Below, piece after piece: positions 33,437 through 44,442 of a DNA stretch of 64,000 bases. A program made the position numbers and the translations under genes. Origin of the DNA: Xenorhabdus eapokensis (GTDB lineage: Bacteria > Pseudomonadota > Gammaproteobacteria > Enterobacterales > Enterobacteriaceae); NCBI RefSeq assembly GCF_001908105.1, contig NZ_MKGQ01000006.1, forward strand, positions 70,419-134,418, given 5' to 3'. Position 1 is the stretch's first letter. The number at the start of each line of letters is the position of its first letter. The notes under the pieces were generated by a model. The model did no database searches. It was not told where the DNA came from and worked only from the letters and a program-made list of their open reading frames with translations.

Positions 33437-35272
33437 ATGCTAAATGAAATATTGATACAGGAATATATTGTGATAACAGATCCTCTGCACTCCTATCACT
33501 TGGTTAACCGATTGCAGCAGCAATTCAATGAATATCCAGAAAAAGTTGCCTTTCGGCAGTGGTCTCCATCAGAACAGTTGGAAATGAATTGGCGACAGAT
33601 TGAATGCACAACGAGATCGGTGGCAAAAGCATTACTGTCATTGAGAGTAGCAGTGCAGGGGAAAGTGGGTATTTTTGCGCAGAATTGTATGGCATGGTCA
33701 TTAGCTGATTTAGCTATCCTTCAGCTTCGGGCTGTGACTGTGCCATTGTATGCGACCAATACTTGTGAGCAGGCCACATTTATTCTCAATGATGCAGCAG
33801 TAGAGGTGTTATTTGTTGGTGGGCAGGAACAATATGATATTGCCATAACACTGATCGAACGGTGTCCTAAACTTACTCATCTTATTATTATGGATGAATC
33901 TGTGGACTTGAAAGGATGTCCGCAGGCATTGTATTTATCCGCTTTGATTGATAATGACTATTCGCAATATCAGGCAGAATTTAATAGCCGTATTGCGGGG
34001 CAGGATTTAAATGACCTTTTCACCCTAATCTATACCTCTGGTACAACGGGAGAGCCAAAAGGGGTGATGCTGGATTACCGGAATATGGCGGCACAGCTTT
34101 ATCTGCATGACCAGAGGTTAACATTGACCAATCAGGATGTATCACTCTGTTTTCTGCCACTATCCCATATTTTTGAGCGGGCCTGGAGTTATTATGTCAT
34201 GCACACTGGCGCCCTGAACGTTTATTTAACAGAAACCAATCTTGTGCGTGAAGCTATGTCTGATGTGCATCCGACGGTGATGTGTTCTGTTCCCCGTTTT
34301 TATGAAAAAGTTCATGGTGCGATCTTAGAAAAAGTTTCCCGCGCGCCTTTTTGGCGTAGGATGATTTTTCACTGGGCATTGAAGCGGGGAGAAGAGCGCT
34401 GGGGGCGTCAGCAGAAGAATAAAAAAGGATGCCCATTCACTCGCTGTAGTTATCAATTGGCTGACAAATTGGTGTTGAGCAAACTCCGCAACCTTTTGGG
34501 CGGACGGGTACGTTTCTTACCAGTAGCGGGAGCACGCCTTGATGATGCCATTACCCGTTTTTTCCTGTCTATTGGCCTCAACATTAAATATGGATACGGC
34601 ATGACAGAAACTTGCGCGACGGTGTCGTGCTGGGAAGAAAAAAATTATCTGTTAGGCTCAATTGGTACGCCATTGCCTGGGATTGATGTTCGCATTAGTG
34701 CGGAAGGGGAGATCCAGGTGCGTGGCTCTATTGTAATGAAAGGTTACTTTAATCGCCCAGAGGAAACAGTCCATGCCTTTACGGAGGATGGCTGGTTGCG
34801 GACAGGCGACGCCGGAAGGTTGGATGATAATGGTCATCTGTTTATTACCGAGCGTCTGAAAGATTTGATGAAAACGTCAACAGGTAAATATATTGCGCCA
34901 CAAATGATTGAAGGGATGTTGGGGCAGGATCGTTTTATTGAACATATTGCCGTTATTGCTGATGCCCGCCAATTCGTTTCTGCGTTGATTGTCCCCAGCT
35001 ATGAAGCACTGGAAGAGTACGCGAAATCTCTTAATCTCCATTACCGCGACCGCCTTGAACTGCTGCACAATCAGCAGGTTATAGCGTTGTTTGAACGGCG
35101 CTTAAAGGAAATGCAGAAAAATATTGTCAAATTCCATCAAGTCAAACGATTTACTCTTTTGCCGGAAGCCTTTTCAATGGAAAAAGGAGAATTAACGCCG
35201 ACATTGAAATTACGCCGCAAGGTTATTTCTCAGCATTATCAGCGCGAAATTGAATCTATGTATCGGGATTGA
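33437..35272 (+). CDS. long-chain acyl-CoA synthetase (AMP-forming)
   Basis: 611 residues. ANL superfamily adenylating enzyme, FadD15-like long-chain branch. Visible core motifs: A3 TLIYTSGTTGEPKGVML (near residue 200), FLPLSHIFERAW, the A5 YGYGMTETCATVS, A7 WLRTGDAGRLDDNGHLFIT, A8 RLKDLMKTSTGKYIAPQMIE and a C-terminal lysine region GELTPTLKLRR. It should activate a fatty acid to the acyl-AMP and then the CoA thioester. Start is ATG 33437 with a weak site; a GTG at 33470 after CAGGA is the alternative. It stands between leuO and ilvIH, where E. coli has no gene. Confidence 0.85.
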   Translation: MLNEILIQEYIVITDPLHSYHLVNRLQQQFNEYPEKVAFRQWSPSEQLEMNWRQIECTTRSVAKALLSLRVAVQGKVGIFAQNCMAWSLADLAILQLRAVTVPLYATNTCEQATFILNDAAVEVLFVGGQEQYDIAITLIERCPKLTHLIIMDESVDLKGCPQALYLSALIDNDYSQYQAEFNSRIAGQDLNDLFTLIYTSGTTGEPKGVMLDYRNMAAQLYLHDQRLTLTNQDVSLCFLPLSHIFERAWSYYVMHTGALNVYLTETNLVREAMSDVHPTVMCSVPRFYEKVHGAILEKVSRAPFWRRMIFHWALKRGEERWGRQQKNKKGCPFTRCSYQLADKLVLSKLRNLLGGRVRFLPVAGARLDDAITRFFLSIGLNIKYGYGMTETCATVSCWEEKNYLLGSIGTPLPGIDVRISAEGEIQVRGSIVMKGYFNRPEETVHAFTEDGWLRTGDAGRLDDNGHLFITERLKDLMKTSTGKYIAPQMIEGMLGQDRFIEHIAVIADARQFVSALIVPSYEALEEYAKSLNLHYRDRLELLHNQQVIALFERRLKEMQKNIVKFHQVKRFTLLPEAFSMEKGELTPTLKLRRKVISQHYQREIESMYRD

Positions 35273-35373
35273 AAATAGGCAAAAGTTCGACTCTTCTTCA
35301 ATAAATGTTTTCAATATGTAAATTGATGTTTGCTAACACTTGTATCTAACGTTATGTTAGTTAACTTAGCGTT

Positions 35374-35403
35374 ATGGAATAAATAAGAAATGGAATAAAT
35401 AAG
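35374..35403 (+). repeat. 14-bp direct repeat upstream of ilvI
   Basis: ATGGAATAAATAAG occurs at 35374-35387 and again at 35390-35403 (period 16). It is in the ilvI leader region, where Lrp binds in E. coli. Confidence 0.8.
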
Positions 35404-35424
35404 GTAACTTTTTCGTTACCTTAT
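35399..35424. repeat. 10-bp hairpin in the ilvI leader
   Basis: ATAAGGTAAC (35399-35408) pairs with GTTACCTTAT (35415-35424), loop TTTTTC. There is no U tract after the stem. It sits 46 bp before the ilvI start codon and overlaps the end of the direct repeat. Confidence 0.75.
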
Positions 35425-35470
35425 GAAATTACGACGATTAACTTGCAAACAGAGCCTGGAGGCAAACTCG

Positions 35471-37198
35471 ATGGAGATGTTGTCAGGAGCCGAAATGGTT
35501 GTCAGATCGCTAATCGATCAGGGCGTTGAACACGTGTTCGGTTATCCGGGCGGGGCGGTACTGGATATTTATGATGCCCTGCATACGATTGGGGGAATCG
35601 AACATATTTTAGTGCGCCATGAACAGGGGGCTGTTCATATGGCGGATGGGTACGCGCGTAGTACGGGAAAAGTCGGGGTTGTTTTAGTCACCTCAGGGCC
35701 AGGAGCAACGAATGCCGTTACGGGCATTGCAACGGCATATATGGATTCAATTCCTATGGTCGTGTTATCTGGTCAGGTTGCCAGTTCCCTGATAGGTAAT
35801 GATGCTTTTCAGGAGTGCGATATGGTGGGAATTTCCCGACCCATCGTGAAGCATAGTTTTCTGGTGAAAAAAGCAGAAGATATCCCAAATACAATTAAAA
35901 AAGCTTTTTACCTGGCTGCAAGTGGTCGGCCGGGGCCTGTTGTTATCGATTTTCCCAAAGATACCGTCAACCCTGCATTGAAATTCCCGTATGTGTACCC
36001 TGAAAAAATTACCATGCGCTCTTATAACCCTACCGTGCAGGGACACAAGGGACAAATTAAACGTGTATTGAAGACGCTGATGAGGGCAAAAAAACCCGTG
36101 GTTTATGTCGGGGGTGGTGCCATAAATTCAGCATGTACAACTGAACTGTTGAAGTTGGCTGAACATTTTCACCTTCCGGTCGTCAGTTCGTTGATGGGAT
36201 TAGGTGCATTTCCTGCAACACATCGCCAAAGCTTAGGCATGCTGGGGATGCACGGAACGTTTGAAGCGAATAAAGTGATGCACAACTCTGATGTTATTTT
36301 TGCCGTGGGTGTGCGTTTTGACGATCGAACAACCAATAATCTGGAAAAATATTGCCCCGAAGCAACCGTATTACATATTGATATCGATCCAACTTCAATT
36401 TCAAAAACGGTAACAGCGGATATTCCTATTGTTGGCGATGCCAAACAGGTCCTTGGTCAGATGTTGGAATTATTGGATTCTACGGAAGATACCCAAGATC
36501 CTGATGCCCTGAAAGATTGGTGGCTTGCGATTGAACAGTGGCGCAGCCGCAAGTGTCTTGATTACGATCACACGACAGCGAAAATCAAGCCACAAGCGGT
36601 CATTGAAACCCTTTATCGCCTAACCAAAGGGGACGCCTACATTGCGTCAGATGTTGGTCAGCATCAGATGTTTGCCGCTCTGCATTATCCCTTTGATAAA
36701 CCGCGACGTTGGATCAATTCTGGTGGTTTAGGGACGATGGGGTTTGGCTTGCCTGCTGCGCTTGGCGTGAAGTTGGCGAAACCTGAAGCCACGGTAGTAT
36801 GTGTAACAGGGGATGGCAGTATTCAGATGAATATTCAAGAATTGTCTACTGCTTTGCAATATGGTCTGCCTGTGCTGGTGCTGAATCTGAATAACCGTTT
36901 CTTGGGGATGGTGAAGCAATGGCAGGATATGATATACGCGGGTCGTCATTCTCAATCCTACATGGAATCCCTGCCTGATTTCGTCAAATTGGCAGAGTCT
37001 TATGGGCATATTGGTGTCTCCATCCAAACTTATGATGAGTTGGAGACGAAATTGACCCAGGCACTGCATGAAGTCACTGAAAATCAACGTCTGGTTTTCG
37101 TGGATGTTACCGTTGACGAAACAGAACATGTTTATCCAATGCAGATCCGAGGCGGAGCAATGGATGAAATGTGGTTAAGCAAAACAGAGAGGACCTGA
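35471..37198 (+). CDS. ilvI: acetolactate synthase III large subunit
   Basis: 575 residues (E. coli 574). ThDP- and FAD-dependent synthesis of 2-acetolactate or 2-aceto-2-hydroxybutyrate, first common step to valine, leucine and isoleucine. Catalytic glutamate in [17 protein letters not shown]...[19 protein letters not shown] region [12 protein letters not shown], and ThDP motif [18 protein letters not shown]...[12 protein letters not shown] at 35471 follows GGAGG; the earlier in-frame start at 35423 lies in a hairpin. Works as a complex with IlvH, encoded 2 bp downstream. Confidence 0.98.
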   Translation: MEMLSGAEMVVRSLIDQGVEHVFGYPGGAVLDIYDALHTIGGIEHILVRHEQGAVHMADGYARSTGKVGVVLVTSGPGATNAVTGIATAYMDSIPMVVLSGQVASSLIGNDAFQECDMVGISRPIVKHSFLVKKAEDIPNTIKKAFYLAASGRPGPVVIDFPKDTVNPALKFPYVYPEKITMRSYNPTVQGHKGQIKRVLKTLMRAKKPVVYVGGGAINSACTTELLKLAEHFHLPVVSSLMGLGAFPATHRQSLGMLGMHGTFEANKVMHNSDVIFAVGVRFDDRTTNNLEKYCPEATVLHIDIDPTSISKTVTADIPIVGDAKQVLGQMLELLDSTEDTQDPDALKDWWLAIEQWRSRKCLDYDHTTAKIKPQAVIETLYRLTKGDAYIASDVGQHQMFAALHYPFDKPRRWINSGGLGTMGFGLPAALGVKLAKPEATVVCVTGDGSIQMNIQELSTALQYGLPVLVLNLNNRFLGMVKQWQDMIYAGRHSQSYMESLPDFVKLAESYGHIGVSIQTYDELETKLTQALHEVTENQRLVFVDVTVDETEHVYPMQIRGGAMDEMWLSKTERT

Positions 37199-37200
37199 TC

Positions 37201-37692
37201 ATGCGCCGGATTTTGTCTGTATTACTTGAAAACGAATCGGGAGCATTATCCCGCGTGGTTGGCTTGTTTTCCCAACGGGGTTATAACATCGAGAGCTTGA
37301 CCGTTGCTCCTACTGAAGATCCCACATTGTCACGTGTGACTATCCAAACCAAAGGTGATGCCAAGGTATTGGAACAAATTGAAAAGCAATTGCATAAATT
37401 GGTAGATGTATTGCGGGTCAATGAATTAACAGCAGGGCCTCATGTTGAGCGGGAAATCATGCTGGTAAAATTACAAGCCAGTGGATACGCGCGGGAAGAG
37501 ATTAAACGCAGCACCGATATTTTTCGCGGGCAGATCGTTGATGTGACTGCAACACTCTATACCGTCCAATTAGTGGGGACGAGTGAAAAATTGGACGCTT
37601 TTCTTGATTCAGTCAGGGAAGTGGCGGAGATCGTCGAAGTGGCGCGTTCGGGCATAGTTGGAGTCTCTCGCGGCGATAAAATTATGCGATGA
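37201..37692 (+). CDS. ilvH: acetolactate synthase III small (regulatory) subunit
   Basis: 163 residues as in E. coli. Two ACT-type regulatory segments: the N-terminal [20 protein letters not shown], which binds valine, and a C-terminal half ([34 protein letters not shown]). Gly14, whose change makes E. coli IlvH valine-resistant, is kept, so valine inhibition should be intact. ATG 37201 follows GAGAGG; the earlier start at 37171 lies in ilvI. Confidence 0.97.
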   Translation: MRRILSVLLENESGALSRVVGLFSQRGYNIESLTVAPTEDPTLSRVTIQTKGDAKVLEQIEKQLHKLVDVLRVNELTAGPHVEREIMLVKLQASGYAREEIKRSTDIFRGQIVDVTATLYTVQLVGTSEKLDAFLDSVREVAEIVEVARSGIVGVSRGDKIMR

Positions 37693-37731
37693 AAAATCGT
37701 AATCTGCGGGTTAAAATACAGATATTCATTG

Positions 37732-37757
37732 AGCCCTACTGTAAAGTAGGGCTTTTT
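37732..37757 (+). terminator. ilvIH terminator
   Basis: AGCCCTAC (37732-37739), 6-nt loop, GTAGGGCT (37746-37753), then TTTT; 40 bp after ilvH and just before cra. Confidence 0.9.
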
Positions 37758-37780
37758 CATAATCTTACTGAGGGGTTAAT

Positions 37781-38788
37781 GTGAAACTGGATGAGATCGC
37801 CCGCTTAGCTGGTGTTTCACGTACTACGGCCAGTTATGTCATCAATGGTAAAGCCAAACAGTATCGGGTCAGTGATAAAACAGTAGAAAAAGTGATGGCA
37901 GTGGTTAAGGAGCATAATTATCATCCTAATGCTGTCGCTGCTGGCCTTCGGGCGGGGCGAACCCGTTCAATTGGTTTAGTCATACCCGACCTGAAAAATA
38001 CGAGCTACACCCGTATTGCCAATTATCTTGAACGTCAGGCACGGCAACGTGGCTACCAGTTGTTGATCGCCTGTTCGGAAGATCAGCCAGATAATGAAAT
38101 GCGCTGCGTTGAACATCTTTTGCAACGTCAGGTTGATGCGATCATTGTTTCTACCGCTTTACCGCCTGAGCATCCTTTCTACCAGCGTTGGGTGAATCGC
38201 TCATTGCCAATCATCGCACTTGACCGTGCCTTGGACAGCGAACACTTTATCAGTGTGGTTGGAGATGATCTCGAAGATGCGAAAATGCTGGCACAGGAGT
38301 TGCGTCAATTTCCGGCTGAATCTGTCCTTTATTTGGGAGCATTACCTGAATTATCGGTCAGTTTTTTGCGTGAACAAGGTTTCCGCGAAGCGTGGGAACA
38401 TGATCCACGGGAAGTCAACTATCTTTATGCCAATAGCTATGAACGTGAAGCTGCGGCAGAAGTATTTGCGTTATGGTTGGAAACTAATCCTGTTCCTCAG
38501 GCTTTGTATACGACTTCATTTGCGTTACTTCAGGGCGTCATGGATACGCTTCTCAAGCGCGGTGGTCGGTTACCAAGTCAATTGGTTATTGCCACATTTG
38601 GTGATCATGAGTTACTTGATTTCCTTGAATGTCCGGTATTGTCGGTGGCACAACGCCATCGTGATGTCGCTGAACGTGCCCTTGAACTGGTATTAGCCAG
38701 TTTGGATGAAAAGCAGCGTCCAACCCCCGGAATAACCCGAATGCGTCGTCATCTATGTCGTCGTGGTAAGTTAAGTCGAAAAGCCTAA
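37781..38788 (+). CDS. cra: catabolite repressor/activator Cra (FruR)
   Basis: 335 residues (E. coli 334). LacI/GalR-family regulator of glycolysis and gluconeogenesis that senses fructose 1-phosphate and fructose 1,6-bisphosphate. The helix-turn-helix [20 protein letters not shown] with the hinge [19 protein letters not shown] is nearly identical to E. coli; the effector domain follows ([40 protein letters not shown]). Start codon GTG at 37781 as in E. coli, with GAGGGG. Position between ilvIH and mraZ is conserved. Confidence 0.97.
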   Translation: MKLDEIARLAGVSRTTASYVINGKAKQYRVSDKTVEKVMAVVKEHNYHPNAVAAGLRAGRTRSIGLVIPDLKNTSYTRIANYLERQARQRGYQLLIACSEDQPDNEMRCVEHLLQRQVDAIIVSTALPPEHPFYQRWVNRSLPIIALDRALDSEHFISVVGDDLEDAKMLAQELRQFPAESVLYLGALPELSVSFLREQGFREAWEHDPREVNYLYANSYEREAAAEVFALWLETNPVPQALYTTSFALLQGVMDTLLKRGGRLPSQLVIATFGDHELLDFLECPVLSVAQRHRDVAERALELVLASLDEKQRPTPGITRMRRHLCRRGKLSRKA

Positions 38789-38791
38789 TTG

Positions 38792-38822
38792 AGCACCCTC
38801 ATTAAAGATGAGGGTGCTGTTT
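38792..38822 (+). terminator. cra terminator
   Basis: Perfect 11-bp stem AGCACCCTCAT/ATGAGGGTGCT (38792-38802, 38808-38818) with a 5-nt loop, 4 bp after the stop; only a short GTTT follows. Confidence 0.8.
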
Positions 38823-39345
38823 ACCTGCTTAACATCATCAAAATACGCGCATTAAGGTAATTTTGAGATTATTCTTACTAAAATTCTTCTAAATGGCTTT
38901 TTATAACCGTGAAAATCGATAATGTGTTATTTAAATTCACAAGATGAATAATTTTGTGATAGCGAGTTATTATTTATGTAAGTTATTTGTTGTTTGAGAG
39001 TTATTTTTTTACTTAATTGATATATAATCATTTTATGTTTTTAGATAAATACAAAATTTCAATATGTTATTATTTTTTATACTATTGTAACCCAAATGGA
39101 TAGTTATTATTAATAAGTTTATGACGAGTAACAATTGAGCAACAATGAGATATGGGTTACATAAATTAATTTAAGTGGTAATTAATTGTACTAAATTCAA
39201 TCCCCAATAAGGCTCGCTACAGATTTATTAAATTATTCAAAATTATCATAGTGTTATCTATTATTAATATAGCCAAATCTAGAAATTCCTTCTTTTTCTC
39301 TCCCGAATCTTTCTGTAAATCTAGCTAAAGCGCACGGGCTCTGGC
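38823..39345. other. AT-rich gap before the mra promoter
   Basis: 523 bp with no ORF, RNA or repeat that I can support. Most of it is long A/T runs. A similar-sized gap lies at this place in E. coli. Confidence 0.5.
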
Positions 39346-39375
39346 TTGACAAGGTTTTCATACCATCCGTAAACT
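39346..39375 (+). promoter_or_regulatory. Pmra, main promoter of the division/cell-wall cluster
   Basis: TTGACA (39346-39351) is a perfect -35; TAAACT (39370-39375) at 18-bp spacing is a fair -10. It lies just before the MraZ repeats and 62 bp before the mraZ ATG, like E. coli Pmra. Confidence 0.65.
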
Positions 39376-39383
39376 CTTAATTG

Positions 39384-39408
39384 TGGTGATTTGTGGGATA
39401 ATGTGGAG
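39384..39408 (+). promoter_or_regulatory. MraZ operator repeats
   Basis: Three TGG-containing pentamers at exact 10-bp steps: TGGTG (39384), TGGGA (39394), TGGAG (39404). MraZ rings bind three or four such TGGG-type repeats and repress the cluster. A further TGGG at 39412 is out of phase. Confidence 0.7.
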
Positions 39409-39436
39409 ATTTGGGCCATCAAGGGGTAACCTGAGT

Positions 39437-39895
39437 ATGTTTCGTGGAGCAACGCTGGTTAATCTCGATAGCAAAGGGCGACTTACTGTACCAGCCCGAT
39501 ATAGAGAAATGCTGAATGAAGTATCAACAGGCCAAATGGTTTGTACTATTGATCTTCATCAGCCGTGCTTGTTGCTTTATACATTACCCGAATGGGAAAT
39601 CATCGAAAAAAAATTATCTCGCTTATCCAGCATGAATCCAGCCGAACGTCGTGTTCAACGTTTGCTATTGGGACACGCCAGTGAATGTCAAATGGACAGT
39701 GCAGGACGTCTTTTATTAGCCAGCACACTGCGTCAGCACGCAGGGCTAACAAAAGAGGTCATGCTGGTTGGGCAATTTAATAAATTTGAATTGTGGGATG
39801 AACAAGTTTGGTATCAACAGGTACAGGATGATATTGCGGTTGAGCAATCCACACAAGAACCTCTATCAGCAAGGCTACAGGATTTATCACTATAA
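39437..39895 (+). CDS. mraZ: transcriptional regulator MraZ
   Basis: 152 residues, as in E. coli. Two AbrB-like swapped-hairpin repeats, the first with [22 protein letters not shown] and the second with [20 protein letters not shown]; the DxxGR motif appears in both. It autoregulates the mra promoter. The ATG at 39437 follows AGGGG; an upstream start at 39383 would lie over the operator. rsmH begins one base after its stop. Confidence 0.97.
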   Translation: MFRGATLVNLDSKGRLTVPARYREMLNEVSTGQMVCTIDLHQPCLLLYTLPEWEIIEKKLSRLSSMNPAERRVQRLLLGHASECQMDSAGRLLLASTLRQHAGLTKEVMLVGQFNKFELWDEQVWYQQVQDDIAVEQSTQEPLSARLQDLSL

Positions 39896-39896
39896 C

Positions 39897-40841
39897 ATGG
39901 CAAATAGTCATTTTGAGCATACCAGTGTACTGCTGGATGAAGCTGTCAATGGATTGAATATTCAAGAAGATGGAATTTATATCGATGGAACGTTTGGGCG
40001 CGGAGGGCATTCTCGCCTGATTTTGTCGAAATTGGGACCCAATGGACATTTAATGGCGATCGATCGTGACCCACAAGCCATTGAAGCGTCAAAGGCCATT
40101 ACGGACAAGCGTTTTTCTATTACTCATGGGCCATTTTCTGAATTGGCAACTTATGTAGAAGAGGCGGGTCTGGTTGGAAAAATTAATGGCGTATTGCTGG
40201 ATTTAGGGGTTTCTTCCCCACAACTGGATGATCCTGAACGTGGTTTTTCATTTATGCGTGATGGGCCATTGGATATGCGTATGGATACCACACGGGGGCA
40301 GTCTGCTGCAGAGTGGTTGATGAAGGCTGAAGCAGATGACATCGCATGGGTGTTAAAAACATTTGGTGAAGAACGTTTTGCCAAACGTATTGCGAAGGCT
40401 ATTGTGGCACGCAATCAGGAACAACCGATTACGCGTACGCGTGAGCTGGCAGAGTTAATTGCTCAGGCAAGTCCAATTAAAGAAAAGCATAAGCATCCGG
40501 CAACACGCAGCTTTCAGGCTATCAGGATTTACATTAACAGTGAACTGGAAGAGATAGAACGTGCATTAGAGGGTGCACTACGCGTTCTGGCACCACAAGG
40601 GCGATTATCTGTCATCAGTTTCCACTCGTTGGAAGATCGCATAGTGAAACGCTTTATCCGACAACACAGTCAGGGGCCACAGGTTCCAGTCGGTTTGCCT
40701 CTCACGGAAGCGCAGTTAAAAACGCTGGGGGGAAGAAGTCTGAAATCCATTGGCAAAATGAAACCCTCAGAGGGTGAAGTAGCCACAAACCCAAGAGCGC
40801 GGAGCTCGGTTTTGCGGTTTGCTGAAAAGGTGAGTGAATGA
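39897..40841 (+). CDS. rsmH: 16S rRNA m4C1402 methyltransferase RsmH
   Basis: 314 residues (E. coli 313). Adds the N4-methyl group to C1402 of 16S rRNA using SAM. Motifs: [16 protein letters not shown] loop [43 protein letters not shown] and the C-terminal [14 protein letters not shown]. Begins right after the mraZ stop; its TGA overlaps the ftsL ATG. Confidence 0.97.
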   Translation: MANSHFEHTSVLLDEAVNGLNIQEDGIYIDGTFGRGGHSRLILSKLGPNGHLMAIDRDPQAIEASKAITDKRFSITHGPFSELATYVEEAGLVGKINGVLLDLGVSSPQLDDPERGFSFMRDGPLDMRMDTTRGQSAAEWLMKAEADDIAWVLKTFGEERFAKRIAKAIVARNQEQPITRTRELAELIAQASPIKEKHKHPATRSFQAIRIYINSELEEIERALEGALRVLAPQGRLSVISFHSLEDRIVKRFIRQHSQGPQVPVGLPLTEAQLKTLGGRSLKSIGKMKPSEGEVATNPRARSSVLRFAEKVSE

Positions 40842-41158
40842 TGGCTGGTGAACGTCATGGGTTAGTTGGAGTGATTGCTAGCGATTTAATTCGTAATGCC
40901 AAACTCCCGCTGATTTTGCTGGTAGCCGTTGTAGTGTCAGCCATCAGCGTTGTGACGGTCACACATCAGACCCGCTTATTGACTGCGGAAAAAGAGCGTC
41001 AAGTGATCCAGCTTGATGCTCAGGATATTGAGTGGCGTAATCTGCTCCTTGAAGAGAACGCACTGGGTGATCACAGTCGGGTTGAACGGATTGCGACTGA
41101 AAAATTGCAGATGCAACACGTTGATCCAAGTAAAGAGAATATTGTGATCACTCAATAA
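40838..41158 (+). CDS. ftsL: cell division protein FtsL
   Basis: 106 residues (E. coli 121; the cytoplasmic N-terminus is shorter here). Bitopic inner-membrane protein: one span ([19 protein letters not shown]) then a periplasmic coiled coil with [30 protein letters not shown] and [10 protein letters not shown]. It forms the FtsQLB complex. Start overlaps the rsmH stop by 4 bp (ATGA); a second ATG at 40841 is equally possible. Confidence 0.95.
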   Translation: MMAGERHGLVGVIASDLIRNAKLPLILLVAVVVSAISVVTVTHQTRLLTAEKERQVIQLDAQDIEWRNLLLEENALGDHSRVERIATEKLQMQHVDPSKENIVITQ

Positions 41159-41185
41159 GTCCAGTTGACAACCAAAAGGTGGGCG

Positions 41186-42943
41186 ATGAAAGCTGCACGC
41201 TCTTTAAAGTTGAAAAAGCAAGAAGATAAAGCAAGTTTTGTAAGCTGGCGTTTTGCCTTGCTATGTGGAGGCATTGGGGTTGCTTTAATCGGGCTTTTGA
41301 TTCGTGTTGCCTATTTGCAGATCATCAATCCTGATCGTTTGGTAAAAGAAGGTGATTCGCGTTCTCTGCGTATCCAATCTGTCCCGACTGCCAGAGGCAT
41401 GATTAATGATCGCAATGGGCGTCCACTGGCAGTGAGTGTGCCTGTTGATGCGGTCTGGGCAGACCCTAAAGAAGTGTTTGAAAGAGGCGGCATCACAAAT
41501 GACACTCATTGGCAGGCTTTGGCTGATGCCCTTTCCATCCCTCTTGAACAATTAACCAGCAAAATTAACGAATATCCCAAGGGGCGTTTTGTTTACCTTG
41601 CTCGTCAAGTGAATACGTCTATCGGCGATTATGTCGAGAAATTGAGGCTACCTGGTATCTATTTGCGTCAGGAATCCCGCCGTTATTATCCGGCAGGGCA
41701 GGTGACAGCGCATATTATTGGGGTCACTAATATTGACGGTGCCGGTATTGAGGGCGTTGAAAAGAGCTTTGATAATTGGCTGACCGGCATGCCGGGAAGC
41801 CGAACTGTTCGTAAAGATCGGACAGGGCGTGTTATTGAGGATATTTCATCGACAGATAGCCGGGCTGCTCACGATTTGACGCTCAGCATAGATGAGCGCC
41901 TTCAGACGCTGGTGTATCGCGAATTGACGAAAGCGGTTGCACTGAACCAAGCCGAATCAGGTTCAGCCGTATTGGTTGATGTCAATACTGGCGAAGTGTT
42001 GGCGATGGCAAACAGCCCATCTTATAACCCCAATAATTTGGCTGGAACGCCGAAAGATGCGATGCGTAACCGTGCCATCACCGATATTTTTGAGCCTGGT
42101 TCCACGGTGAAGCCGCTGGTGGTGATGAGCGCACTGAATAGTGGCATTGTCAAAGAGAATACGGTGTTAGATACCAGACCATACCGAGTAACGTATGGAT
42201 CGCGGGGGCATGAAATTAAAGATGTTGCGCCACGCCCTGAGTTAACTATCACCGGTATCTTACAGAAGTCGAGTAACGTTGGTGTTTCCAAGCTGGCGTT
42301 AGCGATGCCTGCCTCAGAGGTGGTAAATGTTTATTCACGCTTTGGGATGGGAAAACCGACCAATTTGGGGCTGGTCGGAGAAAGTAGTGGCTTATTTCCA
42401 ACTAATAAACAACGGTGGTCAGATCTTGATAGGGCCACCTTTTCTTTCGGCTACGGGCTAATGGTAACGCCGTTACAGTTAGCACGAGTCTATGCAACGA
42501 TAGGCAGTCTGGGCATTTATCGCCCATTGTCAATTACCAAAGTCGATCCTCCCGTACCGGGCACCAGAGTGTTTCCTGAAACTGTTATGCGGACCGTGGT
42601 GCACATGATGGAGAGTGTGGCATTACCAGGGGGAGGCGGTGTACGGGCAGCGATAAAAGGTTATCGCATTGCCGTTAAAACGGGGACGGCAAGAAAAGTC
42701 GGGCCGGATGGCAGATATCTCAATAATAAGCATATTTCTTATACTGCCGGAATTGCACCGGCGAGTAATCCACGGTTTTCACTGGTTGTGATCATTAATG
42801 ATCCACAAGCAGGCAAATATTATGGCGGTGCAGTTGCGGCGCCTATCTTCGGCACAATCATGAGTGGTGTCCTGCGTACCATGAATGTTGAACCAGATGC
42901 ATTGCCTGTAGGCGATAAAAACGAATTTGTGATTAATAAATAA
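41186..42943 (+). CDS. ftsI: septal peptidoglycan transpeptidase FtsI (PBP3)
   Basis: 585 residues (E. coli 588). One N-terminal membrane span ([22 protein letters not shown]), a pedestal with [15 protein letters not shown], and the penicillin-binding domain with the three active-site motifs: STVKP (Ser nucleophile), SSN, and KTGTA. Cross-links septal peptidoglycan with FtsW. The ATG at 41186 has AAAAGG six bases before; a TTG at 41165 is rejected. The alignment to E. coli has a small insertion near [14 protein letters not shown]. Confidence 0.97.
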   Translation: MKAARSLKLKKQEDKASFVSWRFALLCGGIGVALIGLLIRVAYLQIINPDRLVKEGDSRSLRIQSVPTARGMINDRNGRPLAVSVPVDAVWADPKEVFERGGITNDTHWQALADALSIPLEQLTSKINEYPKGRFVYLARQVNTSIGDYVEKLRLPGIYLRQESRRYYPAGQVTAHIIGVTNIDGAGIEGVEKSFDNWLTGMPGSRTVRKDRTGRVIEDISSTDSRAAHDLTLSIDERLQTLVYRELTKAVALNQAESGSAVLVDVNTGEVLAMANSPSYNPNNLAGTPKDAMRNRAITDIFEPGSTVKPLVVMSALNSGIVKENTVLDTRPYRVTYGSRGHEIKDVAPRPELTITGILQKSSNVGVSKLALAMPASEVVNVYSRFGMGKPTNLGLVGESSGLFPTNKQRWSDLDRATFSFGYGLMVTPLQLARVYATIGSLGIYRPLSITKVDPPVPGTRVFPETVMRTVVHMMESVALPGGGGVRAAIKGYRIAVKTGTARKVGPDGRYLNNKHISYTAGIAPASNPRFSLVVIINDPQAGKYYGGAVAAPIFGTIMSGVLRTMNVEPDALPVGDKNEFVINK

Positions 42944-42954
42944 AGAGGATAAAA

Positions 42955-44442
42955 GTGGCAGATCGTAATTTGCGCGATTTATTGTCTCCGTGGGGTGTTG
43001 ATACACCGGAGCTTCCGCTGCGCGAAATGACATTGGATAGCCGTAAGGCGGCTGCCGGAGATCTGTTTGTTGCGGTTCAAGGGCATCAAACAGACGGTCG
43101 AAAGTATATTCCTCAAGCCATCGCTCAAGGTGTTGCTGCGGTGATTGCAGAAGCGAAGGGAAAAGCGGATAACGGCACTGTGCAGAAAATGCACGGTGTG
43201 CCTGTTATCTATCTGGATAATTTAAATAGCAAATTATCCAAGTTGGCCGGCGAGTTTTACCAACATCCCGGCAATAAACTGAAATTGATTGGTGTGACTG
43301 GCACCAACGGGAAAACAACAACAACACAATTATTGGCACAATGGAGCCAGGGGCTTGGCGAAACCAGTGCCGTGATGGGAACCGTCGGAAATGGTTTGCT
43401 GGGTATGATAGTCCCCGGCGAAAATACGACTGGCTCTGCGGTTGATATTCAGCTTGATTTACAGCAGCTTGCTAACAAAAATGCCACTTTTGTTGCGATG
43501 GAAGTTTCTTCACATGGTTTGGTTCAGGGAAGAGTCGCAGCACTGCCATTTCAGGCGGCTATTTTTACTAATTTAAGCCGTGATCACCTTGATTATCATG
43601 GTGATATGGAAAATTACCAAGATGCCAAATGGCGACTGTTCAGTGACCATGATGTAAAGCAGAAAATCATTAATGCTGATGATACTGTTGGGCAGAAGTG
43701 GTTGTCTCGTCTGCCGGATGCAGTGGCTGTCTCAATGGAAAATAACTTGCCAGAAAATTGGCCGGGACGTTGGTTATCGGCCAGTGAGGTGCATTATCAC
43801 GACAAAGGGGCTTCCATCACATTTAATTCCAGTTGGGGAAATGGAACGTTCGATAGCCCTCTTATGGGGGCGTTTAATGTGAGTAACTTACTATTGGCGC
43901 TCACAACTTTGTTGTCCCTGGACTATCCCCTGGAAAAACTGTTATCGACGGCTTCTTGCCTGAAGCCCGTTTGTGGACGTATGGAAGTTTTCTCTGCTGC
44001 TGGTCGTCCGACGGTTGTGGTTGATTATGCCCACACGCCTGATGCGTTGGAAAAAGCCTTATCTGCGGCTCGCCTGCACTGTAAAGGGCGACTTTGGTGT
44101 GTATTTGGTTGTGGCGGTGATCGCGACAAAGGCAAGCGTCCATTAATGGGGGGCATTGCAGAGCAGGGCGCTGATCGTGTGATTGTCACTGATGATAATC
44201 CTCGCAGTGAAGAGCCGCAGTCAATTGTGGCTGATATCCTACAAGGATTCATCGACCCAGGACAGGCGACGGCGATTCATGGGCGGGTTGAGGCCGTCAC
44301 CAGTGCCATTATGCAGGCAAATGAAGACGATGTGGTTCTTGTGGCCGGCAAAGGTCATGAAGATTATCAATTGGTTGGCAATCGTCGTTTGGATTACTCA
44401 GATCGCCTGACCGTTGCGCGTTTGCTGGAGGTAATTGCATGA
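42955..44442 (+). CDS. murE: UDP-MurNAc-L-Ala-D-Glu:meso-DAP ligase
   Basis: 495 residues (E. coli 495). Adds meso-diaminopimelate to the peptidoglycan precursor in the cytosol. GTG start at 42955 with AAAGAGGA upstream, as in E. coli. Motifs: ATP loop [32 protein letters not shown], carbamylated Lys in YQDAKWRLF, and DDNPRSEEP, whose Arg selects meso-DAP over lysine. Confidence 0.97.
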   Translation: MADRNLRDLLSPWGVDTPELPLREMTLDSRKAAAGDLFVAVQGHQTDGRKYIPQAIAQGVAAVIAEAKGKADNGTVQKMHGVPVIYLDNLNSKLSKLAGEFYQHPGNKLKLIGVTGTNGKTTTTQLLAQWSQGLGETSAVMGTVGNGLLGMIVPGENTTGSAVDIQLDLQQLANKNATFVAMEVSSHGLVQGRVAALPFQAAIFTNLSRDHLDYHGDMENYQDAKWRLFSDHDVKQKIINADDTVGQKWLSRLPDAVAVSMENNLPENWPGRWLSASEVHYHDKGASITFNSSWGNGTFDSPLMGAFNVSNLLLALTTLLSLDYPLEKLLSTASCLKPVCGRMEVFSAAGRPTVVVDYAHTPDALEKALSAARLHCKGRLWCVFGCGGDRDKGKRPLMGGIAEQGADRVIVTDDNPRSEEPQSIVADILQGFIDPGQATAIHGRVEAVTSAIMQANEDDVVLVAGKGHEDYQLVGNRRLDYSDRLTVARLLEVIA

